NCBI GenBank assembly: GCA_014529385.2
Contig: CM043963.1
Span: 66,818,895 to 66,882,894 of the forward strand
Source of the DNA: Adiantum capillus-veneris
Taxonomy: Eukaryota; Streptophyta; Polypodiopsida; Polypodiales; Pteridaceae
Direction of reading: 5' to 3'
DNA: 64,000 nucleotides
Positions 19,736 to 28,266 of this stretch are shown here, piece after piece (position 1 is the first letter of the stretch; each line of letters begins with the position of its first letter). Below the pieces are notes generated by a model that was not told the origin of the DNA, did not search any database, and saw nothing but the letters and a program-made list of their open reading frames with translations. Made by a program: the position numbers and the translations under genes.

Positions 19736-21180
19736 TTTACACTCTGAAACAGCATGATAAGAAGCTTAAAAAGCGAGGGATGGGACCTCTGGTGATTAAA
19801 GATCTATCACCAAGTGGAGCCGTCAAGCTTGCTACATTAGACGGAGAAGAAATGCCCAATTGGATTAGTGGATGCAGAGTGAAAAAGTATCTGTTGCCGC
19901 TAACACAAGACATGCTTCTCAAAATACATCAAGAAAAGCTGCGTGTCCAAAAAAAGAAAAAGATTGTAGAGGAAGCGCAAGCTGAGGCGAAGGAAAGAAT
20001 GGAGAAAAGAAGACTACTGCGTCAGAAACAGCGCAATGAAGGAGCAATAAGAATAAACGAAGTTAGTATAACAGAAATGGGGAATGACAAAGAAGAACCC
20101 ATCATTGAATGCAAAGTAGGGACCAACCAAATCAAAGCCAGAGCACTATTGGATTCAGGAGCTCAAGCTAACCTACTTTCACTCAGTTTGTATAGACAAT
20201 TGACAAATGACACTAAACTACAAACTGCCAAGCAAGAGTTAAAGAGTTACTCTGAGAATTCAATCAAAACTGTCGGATGCACAGTTTTACATATACAGAT
20301 TAACCAGTATGTGTATCCTCATATGTTTTACGTGGTTGAAGACCAAGCTACACAACATCCATTATTGCTAGGACAACCATGGCAGAAGCAATACAATGCA
20401 ATGATTGACTGGAGTTCTAAATCAGTGCTTATCAAATACGAAGGTGAAAGTCAATCAGTTAAGCTCACCAAAGGAGCAGAGCCAACTCCAAAGGAAGAAT
20501 CCACGGACAAGGGCAAACAACAAACAGAGAAAAAGAAGAAGCAATGGCAACCAAAAGTTTCTACACAACTGGATTGCTCGTCGACGAGGAACTCTCAACA
20601 TTGGATAAGGAAGACAAGCAATAATATAACAGCTCAACCTTGGAAAAAAACGGAGTCAAAGTTGGTATGGAGACCAAAAAAGGTTGTGCCAGAGAACACA
20701 AAGGTGGAAAACAGAGTCTTCAATACCAGACAACAGAGTGATTCCAGAAAATCAAGGACAGTGAAACAGATCTGGATTCCAAAGAAGTTCATGACGGCAC
20801 AAAGCTATAGCAAGCAAATTTGGATCCCAAAGATTTGTAAACAGGAACTCCCTTCAATACAATCAACGGAAACTCCTAGGTATTTCAAGGCGAGGAAATC
20901 AACACACAGAACAAAGCAGGTTTGGGTCACAAAGAGTTTGTGGCAAGCACAAGCAAAGCGGAAGCAGATTTGGATTGTGAAAAAAGACAACAAGGTAACG
21001 AAGAATCCATCTACTGATTCTACTACCAAATTGCCAAAACCAACCCAAAACCCGACCACCAATCCATCAATCAAACAAAGAGCAGCTTTATTGGAAAGAA
21101 TGTTGTATCGTCGCTCTACAATTACATTGGGAACTTATGACCAAAACAACTACAATGCTTCACCCATGGACACTTCATAG
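19696..21180 (+). CDS. Element B integrase tail fused to a second aspartic protease and W-repeat region
   Basis: Residues 1-75 are the integrase C-terminal domain (EFKVGDYVLVY, GMGPLVIKDLSPSGAVKL, GCRVKKYLLPL). A Lys/Glu-rich helical linker follows (residues 75-125). Residues about 130-240 are a second retropepsin-like domain: IIECKVGTNQIKARALLDSGAQANLL with the DSGA active site at 20152-20163, the ELKSYSENSIKTVGC flap region, FYVVEDQ and HPLLLGQPW. Residues about 285-440 are basic and carry repeated W-x-P-K-like units (VWRPKK, IWIPKK, IWIPKI, VWVTKS, IWIVKK). The pattern of this protease resembles the type common in animal Ty3 elements more than the first protease. The frame is fully open to its TAG. 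Role of the extra protease unknown. Confidence 0.85.
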   Translation: MRTKEFKVGDYVLVYTLKQHDKKLKKRGMGPLVIKDLSPSGAVKLATLDGEEMPNWISGCRVKKYLLPLTQDMLLKIHQEKLRVQKKKKIVEEAQAEAKERMEKRRLLRQKQRNEGAIRINEVSITEMGNDKEEPIIECKVGTNQIKARALLDSGAQANLLSLSLYRQLTNDTKLQTAKQELKSYSENSIKTVGCTVLHIQINQYVYPHMFYVVEDQATQHPLLLGQPWQKQYNAMIDWSSKSVLIKYEGESQSVKLTKGAEPTPKEESTDKGKQQTEKKKKQWQPKVSTQLDCSSTRNSQHWIRKTSNNITAQPWKKTESKLVWRPKKVVPENTKVENRVFNTRQQSDSRKSRTVKQIWIPKKFMTAQSYSKQIWIPKICKQELPSIQSTETPRYFKARKSTHRTKQVWVTKSLWQAQAKRKQIWIVKKDNKVTKNPSTDSTTKLPKPTQNPTTNPSIKQRAALLERMLYRRSTITLGTYDQNNYNASPMDTS

Positions 21181-21202
21181 TCGTCCGGGAGGACTCAGAC
21201 TA

Positions 21203-21214
21203 GGAGGGGGGGAG
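21203..21214 (+). other. Internal polypurine tract of element B
   Basis: GGAGGGGGGGAG, identical over 12 bp to the terminal tract at 27282-27293, placed about 20 bp after the pol stop. No LTR-like sequence follows it. Confidence 0.65.
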
Positions 21215-21215
21215 G

Positions 21216-22813
21216 TATACAGGAGCTACAAAGCAGCTACAAGCGGGAAAAACAAAGAAAAACAAAAATTATATTACAAGGGCAGTGTCTTACATGATTT
21301 TGCAATTTTTTATGTTTTGATTGCGGATATTGATAATATTTATGCCCTTATATACCTTGTTTTGCAACAAGAAGAGATCAAATGATGAATTTGGGTCTCT
21401 AGATGTGTAAATATCACTAAATAAGAGTGTTTTTGGAGCTAAAAAGTGGAAAAAAGTGGTAATCCAAGTCCAGAAATCACAAAGAAGTGTATATTCATAT
21501 ACACAGGGTTACCAGCTATTTATCGTGTATGTTTGGAATTTTTTGGCTTCAATTTGCTATTTTCCTTTATTTTTTATGATTTTCTTAATAAAAGTAAAAT
21601 AAAAATAAAAAAGCAGGTGAAATGAGATCGGAAAAAAGAAAAGAATAGACGGTGATGGTCCTAATGACAAGGGCAACCCAGGATAAAAATAGGGTACAAT
21701 TCTGAAAAAGTTGCGGAAAGCCCGAAATGACAGAATTTTGGCAGAGTGGACAGATTTCTCAGAAACAGGTCAAACGGAGTCCAAATTGAGAAATTTCAAA
21801 TCCTAAAGTGCATTTCACGACGAGATAGGAGCACATGTCAAATTTGGTAACAAGTGATCCGGGAAGCCCGAAGTTAAGTATTTTTCACTTCACTATCAAG
21901 CTCATTTCCACTATTACCTTCTTGGAGAGAGCAAAGAGCACACAGGAGCATCCGACCTTCTACCGCCTTCTACGACTGCTACGAGAGCCCAGAGGACACC
22001 AGACATGAGAGGTACACTCGTTGCCATAAGCTTTTGATGCTTATCGTTAACTTTTGTCGCGAAAACTCACCAAAACCAAGAAACAAGAGCAGACGGGGAA
22101 TGGGGAGGAACGCTAGGTAGGGGCACAACCGCCTAACCAAACCTTGCAAGAACTTAGAGGTGGGTTACCCTAGTATAGGAGATGAGTTTCTAGCACTCAA
22201 AGCTCAAGAAAGAACGACTGGAAAAACCCTAGGTCAACAGAGCCTGCAAGAGGCAAACAGAAAAATGTTGTCGGAACGACACAAAACTTCTCAGGAAGCT
22301 TAACAACATCGAGGTCAATGTAACCATGGAGTATCTCCGGGTTTGGATCACCAAAAGTAGGTCGGAACAACCGATTCGGCTGCGGACACACAAAGCGTCA
22401 TTTTGGCATAACGGCTAAAATTGACGACCAAATGACATGAAACTTCACAAGCAGCTTCAAATATACATGGATGACTTATGTTTGCAAGCAAAACCCAAAA
22501 GAAAGCTGATTCACTTACCGATGGTGAAAAAGACGCTTTCGGGCAACCAAATGGAGAAAGATGGAGAACGGGGAGCCAAAGTTCAACCAAATAGGTGGCT
22601 TCACAACATATCCAATGAGCTGGAAATGCAACTCTCGAGAAGAAAAGTTGACGAAATTCAACTCCAAGGCAAAAAGACGACTTCGGAAACTGAAATGCCT
22701 GTAAGGGGGCTTTTTAGCTAAACTGATGACTTTTTAAGTTGAAAACTAGTTAGCAGGGCTTAGGGCACTAGCACAAAGCATTCTTTGCACAAAAAGACCA
22801 ACATTTCAAGAAA
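21216..22813 (+). other. Non-coding spacer of element B after pol
   Basis: No convincing ORF. It contains an A/T-rich stretch (21560-21620), a TACCGCCTTCTACGACTGCT stretch near 21960, and at 22459-22481 a 23-bp exact copy of the RT YMDD-box region (17423-17445). Otherwise nothing recognised. Confidence 0.55.
22459..22481 (+). repeat. Stray copy of the RT catalytic-box DNA
   Basis: Identical over 23 bases to 17423-17445, which encodes IYMDDLC. Flanks differ, though the ten bases upstream are loosely similar. It lies in a short frame of about 95 codons with no other RT motif. Confidence 0.8.
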
Positions 22814-23801
22814 AGACATCATACGCGTATGATGTCTCACAGCATGATTTTCACATCCATTTCAACATTTGAGTGCATAGCCTCATTCCACATGTTAATC
22901 ACATCCTATGAACCAAGTATCATGAGAATTGGAGTTAGAAAACCCAAGGAAAGCCAAAAAGACGCAAAGTAGGCCAAAAAATTGATTTTTGGTCCTAATT
23001 TTGTCAAAATAACTCCAAACTCATTGAAACTTTGTAGGATTGTTGATTAACACATCTACAAGCTATCTGGAACCAAAAAGCACCATTTTGACACAAAAGA
23101 CATCATACGCGTATGATGTCTATTTGCACTTACAGAGCAAAAATGCTCATTTGTCATCATACATCCATTATATATATCTAATACATGCTACATATGAAGT
23201 TTGGAACCATTTGGTCAGGTGGATCACCCCATTAGCCCAATTAAGAGAAAATCCTTCATACAAAGCCTATTTTTGTCCCAAATCCAACATATTCAAGTCC
23301 AAACCAAGATTTGAGTATAAACAGTCCTTCACTAGCACATGGAGAGTCCACAGAACCAATCCCATGAAAAATTGACAAAAAAGACATCATACGCGTATGA
23401 TGTCTCCAGAGCCATTTTTAGTCCAAATTCTATCCAAACTTGATAAATCCACTGAATAAGCCTATCTAAAGCCAAAACCAAGCTTATAGAGAAATTTGGT
23501 CCAAAAACGCACCAAAACACATCATACGCGTATGATGTCTCACTATGTGATTTTGGCACCTCAGGGAACAGAAGTGATCTACATGCCATTTGAAGGTGAA
23601 CCACCAAGTTTTATCCAATTTGGATCATAAAATCCATTTCCCTTTCAAAATTTTGCCAAGAGCCTGAACTGGCCAAAACTTGACCAAATGGGATCCAAAC
23701 TCAAATCCAAGCATATGACACTCATGTATACACTATCAGCTACAAGCACAACCAATATGAAGTCATTCTGACACAAAAGACATCATACGCGTATGATGTC
23801 T
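22814..23801. repeat. Palindrome cluster 2 of element B (five copies)
   Basis: Same 24-bp palindrome as in the leader, starting at 22814, 23098, 23382, 23517 and 23778. All are perfect except 23517, where the second base is C instead of G. Spacings are 284, 284, 135 and 261. Short A-rich sequence precedes each copy. The block lies between pol and the accessory ORF. Confidence 0.95.
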
Positions 23802-23968
23802 CAAGCATGTTTTTGAGCCCAGTTTGCATATTTTTTCACCTACATTGCATCCTTAGGCCCTGAATAGCTCATGTTTCAATTTTCAAGTCATTTGAATAGT
23901 TAAAAGCTTCATTTCGGCTTTCAGTACTAAAAAGACGTTTAACTTCTGTGATTGGAGTTACAGGATCC

Positions 23969-26900
23969 ATGGATTCCGCAAAGTCATCGGCAACTAAGAG
24001 AAAAAGACCAACCATCAAGGATGCTCTTGCAGAAGCAGAACCTTTTGATATTCCAACAGAAACCTTCAAGCCAACCAAGACTTGGATGGAGGAAGCAGTA
24101 CTAGAAAAAGAGGGAATAAAGATCTACCAGGGGACTTTCAGAGATCCTCAAGGGCAATCGGTCGATGTACCTATGATCCCACGAGAATTAGTGGATTATA
24201 GCAGATCAGAGAACATCAGCAGATACCTGGAAAAGGCTGACTTACACAGGTTCTTCACCTCGAGACCATCAGGTGTAGACACAAGAAGAGTGTATGAGTT
24301 GGCAACATCCATTCAGAAGGATGGGAAAGCCACGTTGACAGCCATGGATGGAGAAACAGTTGAAGTACAGATCACTCCACAGCTCATTGCAGATGCATTG
24401 AAGCTGCACAACAAAGGGAGTTCTGCCAGAGAAAGAAGGGAGGCCATAGAGGTCTATGGATCAAAGAAACAAAATACAACCTACGGAGATATGGCAGATC
24501 AACGAGCGGCAACCCTTTGCCGATTATACAACCAGTTTTTCCATGTGTGCAGTAAAAGACCGCAGAAGTATACTACACCACCCCATGCCATTGCGACAAC
24601 CATCACATGGGCATTGAAGAGCAATATGCCAAAAGAGGTGAATTACGCTCAATACATCCACGAGCAAGTAATCGCCATGCACAACGAGAAGCCAAAGTAC
24701 ATAGGAGAAGGAGAAATCCTAACAAGAATAGCTTATGAAGCTATTGGAGCTAGGGATCAAGGCCCACGGGTTCCCTCCCAGAATGAGTGGCTTAGAGAAG
24801 CCGATGAAGAGAAAGAACAGCAAGAAGTATCCAAGAGGGCGTCCACAAGAGCACGCCGAAAACTAGAAATAGTTTCAGAACCTGAAGAGGCTGTGGACGA
24901 GCCGCTCAAGAAGAAAGCGAAGAAGAAGGCTGATCCCAAGCAAACCAAAAGTCAAAAAGCCGCAAGAATGGAAAGGCTGGTGGAGCAGTTTAGAGCGGAA
25001 AGAGCTCTAAAGGAGGACTTTGAAGAAATGTGGGTGCCAGACCCCACTAAAGTCGGAACCAGCTCTGCCAGGCCACATGTTGATCAATATGATCAATATA
25101 TTAGAGCTTATGAGGAGTCGGAGGCCATACTGGAGCAGCAGCCTGTCGAGCCTTATACTGAAGAGGAAGTACAGCTTTTAAAAGCTGAGCTGAAAAAGGA
25201 CGACAAGGAGAAGAAGGAAGTAGATGAGTCTACTGAACTTCGAGAGAAAGACGGGCAAGCAAACAAAGGGAAAGCCAAGATGACTGAGGACAATCAGCCC
25301 TCTTTTACTGTTGTACCAAGCCCGAAGAAGACAAAAATTATTGTGGAGGATACCACAATAGAAATAGAAACAGAAGTTATGGAAAAGCTGGATGCTGGGA
25401 CCAAGGGAAAGGAGATAGATCCAGTTCAGCAAAAGAAAGATGATTATGAGGATCTAGTAGCGATCGGATACAGTGAAGAAGAGGCCCTGGAGGCAGTTTA
25501 TGGGATATCCCTACAAAAACAAGATGATCGGAAAGGGACGAAGGAAAAGACAAAAGGTACAATGGAGAGTGAAGAGAAAATGGACGAACAGAACATACTA
25601 GAAGAGCCGAAGCCATTGGAGGTGGTGGCAGAAAGAGCTGTCAAGTTGACAGATGAAGATGAAAAAGACATGCACATGGTGCATGAACTGCTCAGCAAGA
25701 TTAAAGAAAGATCCAGAGCAAAGGAAGTAGCAATTGAGACAGCAAAACAAAAGGAAGCAGAGTTGCAGAAGAAGTTAGAGAATGCTATGACTGAATCTGA
25801 GAGTCATAAAGCATCACTCTACGACGCAGAAAACGAGAGAGACGGCTTGATACTCCAACTAGCCGAAGCTTCAAGAGAGGTAACAAGTTCACAGGAAGCA
25901 AAGGAGAGAATAGAAGATGAGCTGGAGGCAGCCAAGGATGAGCTCATTGAGCTAAGGGAAAGAGTCGAACTTCAAGAAAGGACAATCACGAGACTCAGGA
26001 CCACCCCTAGAGCTAGCAGAGCAGGAACAGAACAAGAGGGAGCCCTCGTACCAGCTCTGGAAGATCAGGTCAGAAGTTTGCAAAGAGAGCTAAGGTTAGA
26101 GCAAGTGCAAAGATTGCACATGGCGGAGGGATCATTGGCTGCAGAGGAGAGGCTCACATCAGAAAACCAAACACTAAGGACAGAAAATGAGGCCCTCCGC
26201 AAACAGCTCCAAGACCTACAAGAGCAACAAAGAAGAGAAACAGAGCCACCACAAGAAGAAGCAGGGGGAGCAGCCATAGAGCTACCAGAAACTGGAGAGG
26301 CAACCACAATTGAAGATCCAGCCCCAGTTCAAGAAGTGGCCTCGACTTCAGGAATCTCTGAAGAAGAAGAACAAAGGCTCCAGGACCAAATAGAAAAGTC
26401 AACAGAGGAAAGTGCCAAGGCGGAAATGGAATGGGAAAGGAGACTCCTCATCTCCATTAGACTTCAAGGTTTAGACAGAAAAGTGCTCCATGAAGAGTGG
26501 ATGCAACCCAGCCTGCCTTTCCCTCTGATGAAATTTGAAGTGATAAAGACGAAAAAGAGAATAGAGGAGGAGCAGTATGTCGCTCTTTACGAAGGCGACA
26601 TCACAAAGGATGAACAATCAAAGAAGATTGTAGATTCTCAACCTAGATGGAGGAAAGGTTGGCTGAACAAATACCCAGCCTACCTCATCTACTTGGTAGA
26701 GGCTCCAAAGGAGATTCGGGAGGATGCAACCTTCTGCCCGGTGCCAAGAGTCAGAAGCTGGAAAGAGCATGGCAGGATTGCAGAAAAGAAGCCAAATTGG
26801 CTTAATTATCCCAGGATGCCAGGACCAAAGGAAGGAGAGAGAATAGGTAAAGCCTACATGGTGAAAACCCTAACGGGCACCATCAAACTCTTTACTGGCT

Positions 26901-27244
26901 CTCCTGACCTTTCGTGTCAGATGCTAAAGAAAATCTGCAGGACTCTTTTAGCATGCATTGAAGTGTTCACGCCAGATAAAGCCACGACCTCGAGTCTACT
27001 ATCGACGGCCGACACAGTGACGGATATGATGTATGATCTTTCATTGCAGCCATCACCAAAGGTGTTACATCTCTTATACCAAAGAATTATGTTTTTGCCT
27101 AGCTTCCACATGCAAACATTCGAAGAAGCTTTCTACACCGGCTTTTTCACTCACGAAAGCAAAATATTCGGCCCAACCTTGACCATCGGCAACCTACGCT
27201 ATGAATCACAATTGCAGATGCTCAAGACGACAGGACTCTATTGA
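23969..27244 (+). CDS. Element B accessory ORF, 1091 aa, coiled-coil protein
   Basis: I start at ATG 23969 (MDSAKSSATKRKRP), since the frame upstream has only a GTG. Residues about 5-20 include a basic cluster KRKRP that could be a nuclear signal. Residues about 20-260 look like a folded domain (TWMEEAVLEKEGIKIYQGTF, DLHRFFTSRPSGVDTRRVYELA, GETVEVQITPQLIADALKL). The last pattern recalls the plant-transposon protein domain found in other plant element ORFs; that link is only a resemblance. Residues 270-550 are acidic and Lys/Glu-rich. Residues about 560-780 have heptad-like spacing of a long coiled coil. Residues 820-1091 form a second folded region (RWRKGWLNKYPAYLIYLVEAP, FLPSFHMQTFEEAFYTGFFTHES). 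No RT, integrase, signal peptide or membrane segment is evident. It occupies the env-like position and ends 37 nt before the polypurine tract. Confidence 0.85.
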   Translation: MDSAKSSATKRKRPTIKDALAEAEPFDIPTETFKPTKTWMEEAVLEKEGIKIYQGTFRDPQGQSVDVPMIPRELVDYSRSENISRYLEKADLHRFFTSRPSGVDTRRVYELATSIQKDGKATLTAMDGETVEVQITPQLIADALKLHNKGSSARERREAIEVYGSKKQNTTYGDMADQRAATLCRLYNQFFHVCSKRPQKYTTPPHAIATTITWALKSNMPKEVNYAQYIHEQVIAMHNEKPKYIGEGEILTRIAYEAIGARDQGPRVPSQNEWLREADEEKEQQEVSKRASTRARRKLEIVSEPEEAVDEPLKKKAKKKADPKQTKSQKAARMERLVEQFRAERALKEDFEEMWVPDPTKVGTSSARPHVDQYDQYIRAYEESEAILEQQPVEPYTEEEVQLLKAELKKDDKEKKEVDESTELREKDGQANKGKAKMTEDNQPSFTVVPSPKKTKIIVEDTTIEIETEVMEKLDAGTKGKEIDPVQQKKDDYEDLVAIGYSEEEALEAVYGISLQKQDDRKGTKEKTKGTMESEEKMDEQNILEEPKPLEVVAERAVKLTDEDEKDMHMVHELLSKIKERSRAKEVAIETAKQKEAELQKKLENAMTESESHKASLYDAENERDGLILQLAEASREVTSSQEAKERIEDELEAAKDELIELRERVELQERTITRLRTTPRASRAGTEQEGALVPALEDQVRSLQRELRLEQVQRLHMAEGSLAAEERLTSENQTLRTENEALRKQLQDLQEQQRRETEPPQEEAGGAAIELPETGEATTIEDPAPVQEVASTSGISEEEEQRLQDQIEKSTEESAKAEMEWERRLLISIRLQGLDRKVLHEEWMQPSLPFPLMKFEVIKTKKRIEEEQYVALYEGDITKDEQSKKIVDSQPRWRKGWLNKYPAYLIYLVEAPKEIREDATFCPVPRVRSWKEHGRIAEKKPNWLNYPRMPGPKEGERIGKAYMVKTLTGTIKLFTGSPDLSCQMLKKICRTLLACIEVFTPDKATTSSLLSTADTVTDMMYDLSLQPSPKVLHLLYQRIMFLPSFHMQTFEEAFYTGFFTHESKIFGPTLTIGNLRYESQLQMLKTTGLY

Positions 27245-27281
27245 CCAAGCCTAAAAGTCATGTCATGGACGACATGAACGC

Positions 27282-27293
27282 GGAGGGGGGGAG
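27282..27293 (+). other. Polypurine tract of element B
   Basis: GGAGGGGGGGAG immediately before the 3' LTR TG. Confidence 0.9.
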
Positions 27294-27579
27294 TGTTGAG
27301 CCAGCAGAGGATCACACCCACATTTTTGCTCACACCCATCATTTTGTAACCATTGATTGTAATAAATGTCTTTCCGACATTAATTTTGATTTGAGCCATT
27401 CATTAAGTAACGGGACTCAATTGAGTTTCCAGCTTGTAATTCCGAAGTAATTTCACCTGTTGATGTAAATAATTAGAGATGTTCTCACCTCCAAGGCTGA
27501 GGTATATAAGCCAAAGTTTTGTAACCTAAGGGAGATTCAATTATTAATCAAAGTGAGTTTTTGAGCGCCGTGACTGTGT

Positions 27580-27638
<59 letters not shown>

Positions 27639-28261
27639 TTATCTTCTTGCTACGCGGGCTATGGGGCCGCCATTGGAGAAGCGACACCACCATTGTGTTA
27701 GCAACGGTGAGAGCTACGCACAGATACCAAGAGTGTGCGCTATCGGCTTCTACGTGTGGTAAGTTCCTACGGGCTTCGGTGTGAGTTTTCTTCCAACTTG
27801 TGTGTCGAAATAGAGCGTGCAGCATATCTATAGAACCACAACGAGTAGAGCTACACATTGGTACCGTCAGGGTCAAGTTTCAGTCACGTGTATTTTTCGG
27901 CTTGTCTTCATACGCGTTTGCCGCACGGAGTGGTTATAGGTTGATTTTGCAGTTCAAGTCTTTAGGGTGTTGTTCTTACCTAGTGTATAGACTTCCCCTT
28001 GAGTTTGAGATCGATTCAATGATTCTAGATCCTGTTTCGTATAGCATTCGTTCGTAGTACGGATTTCAGTCACTTGCATATTTTGGAACTTAGATTTGAT
28101 TTCCTTAGTAGTGAATGTCATTAGAAGGTCGAGTAGGTGATTTGACACCCACCTAGTTGTTTCCATGCGCCTGCGGGTCAAGCTCCGTCCTCGTCTGACA
28201 AATTCTGTTGTTGGTTGAGTTCTCGCTATTTAGCTTCCGCTAGCGGCGTAACGGCCTTAAA
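27294..28261 (+). repeat. 3' LTR of element B (968 bp)
   Basis: Matches the 5' LTR with about 13 substitutions, all in the part after the GA tract. The first 290 bp are identical. The GA tract (27582-27636) is 55 nt against 23 nt. One base is missing at the very end (AACA reads AAA). Confidence 0.93.
27582..27636. repeat. (GA)n microsatellite in element B 3' LTR
   Basis: Uninterrupted GA dinucleotides, 55 nt; the matching tract in the 5' LTR (9516-9538) is 23 nt. Confidence 0.95.
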
Positions 28262-28266
28262 ACTAC
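28262..28266. other. Target-site duplication of element B, right copy
   Basis: ACTAC, pairing with 9223-9227. Confidence 0.92.

Larger units (their letters stand above)
9228..28261 (+). mobile_element. Element B: 19-kb Ty3/gypsy element with extra modules
   Basis: Complete insertion of 19,034 bp with 937/968-bp LTRs, 5-bp duplication ACTAC, primer site TGGCGCCGCTGCCGGGGA and polypurine tract GGAGGGGGGGAG. Coding order is gag, protease, RT, RNase H, doubled H2C2 zinc module, integrase, second protease with W-repeat tail, then a separate 1091-aa ORF. Nine copies of a 24-bp palindrome sit in two non-coding blocks either side of gag-pol. By RT and primer site it is closest to the plant non-chromovirus (Tat/Athila) side of Ty3/gypsy. 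I saw no second (archaeal-type) RNase H of the Tat kind. LTRs differ by about 13 substitutions plus a GA-repeat length change, so the insertion is young. Confidence 0.93.

Noticed and set aside
17575-21180. Programmed frameshifting to explain pol of element B
   Set aside because: Six shifts without consistent slippery sites are too many; decay or assembly error is simpler.
23969-27244. Accessory ORF as an envelope gene
   Set aside because: It is in the env position, but I see no signal peptide, no hydrophobic membrane span and no furin-like site; the sequence is charged and coiled-coil.
10035-28261. Gene-like interpretation of the ORFs in 9228-28261 as host genes
   Set aside because: Matching LTRs, target duplication, primer site and polypurine tract enclose them as one element.
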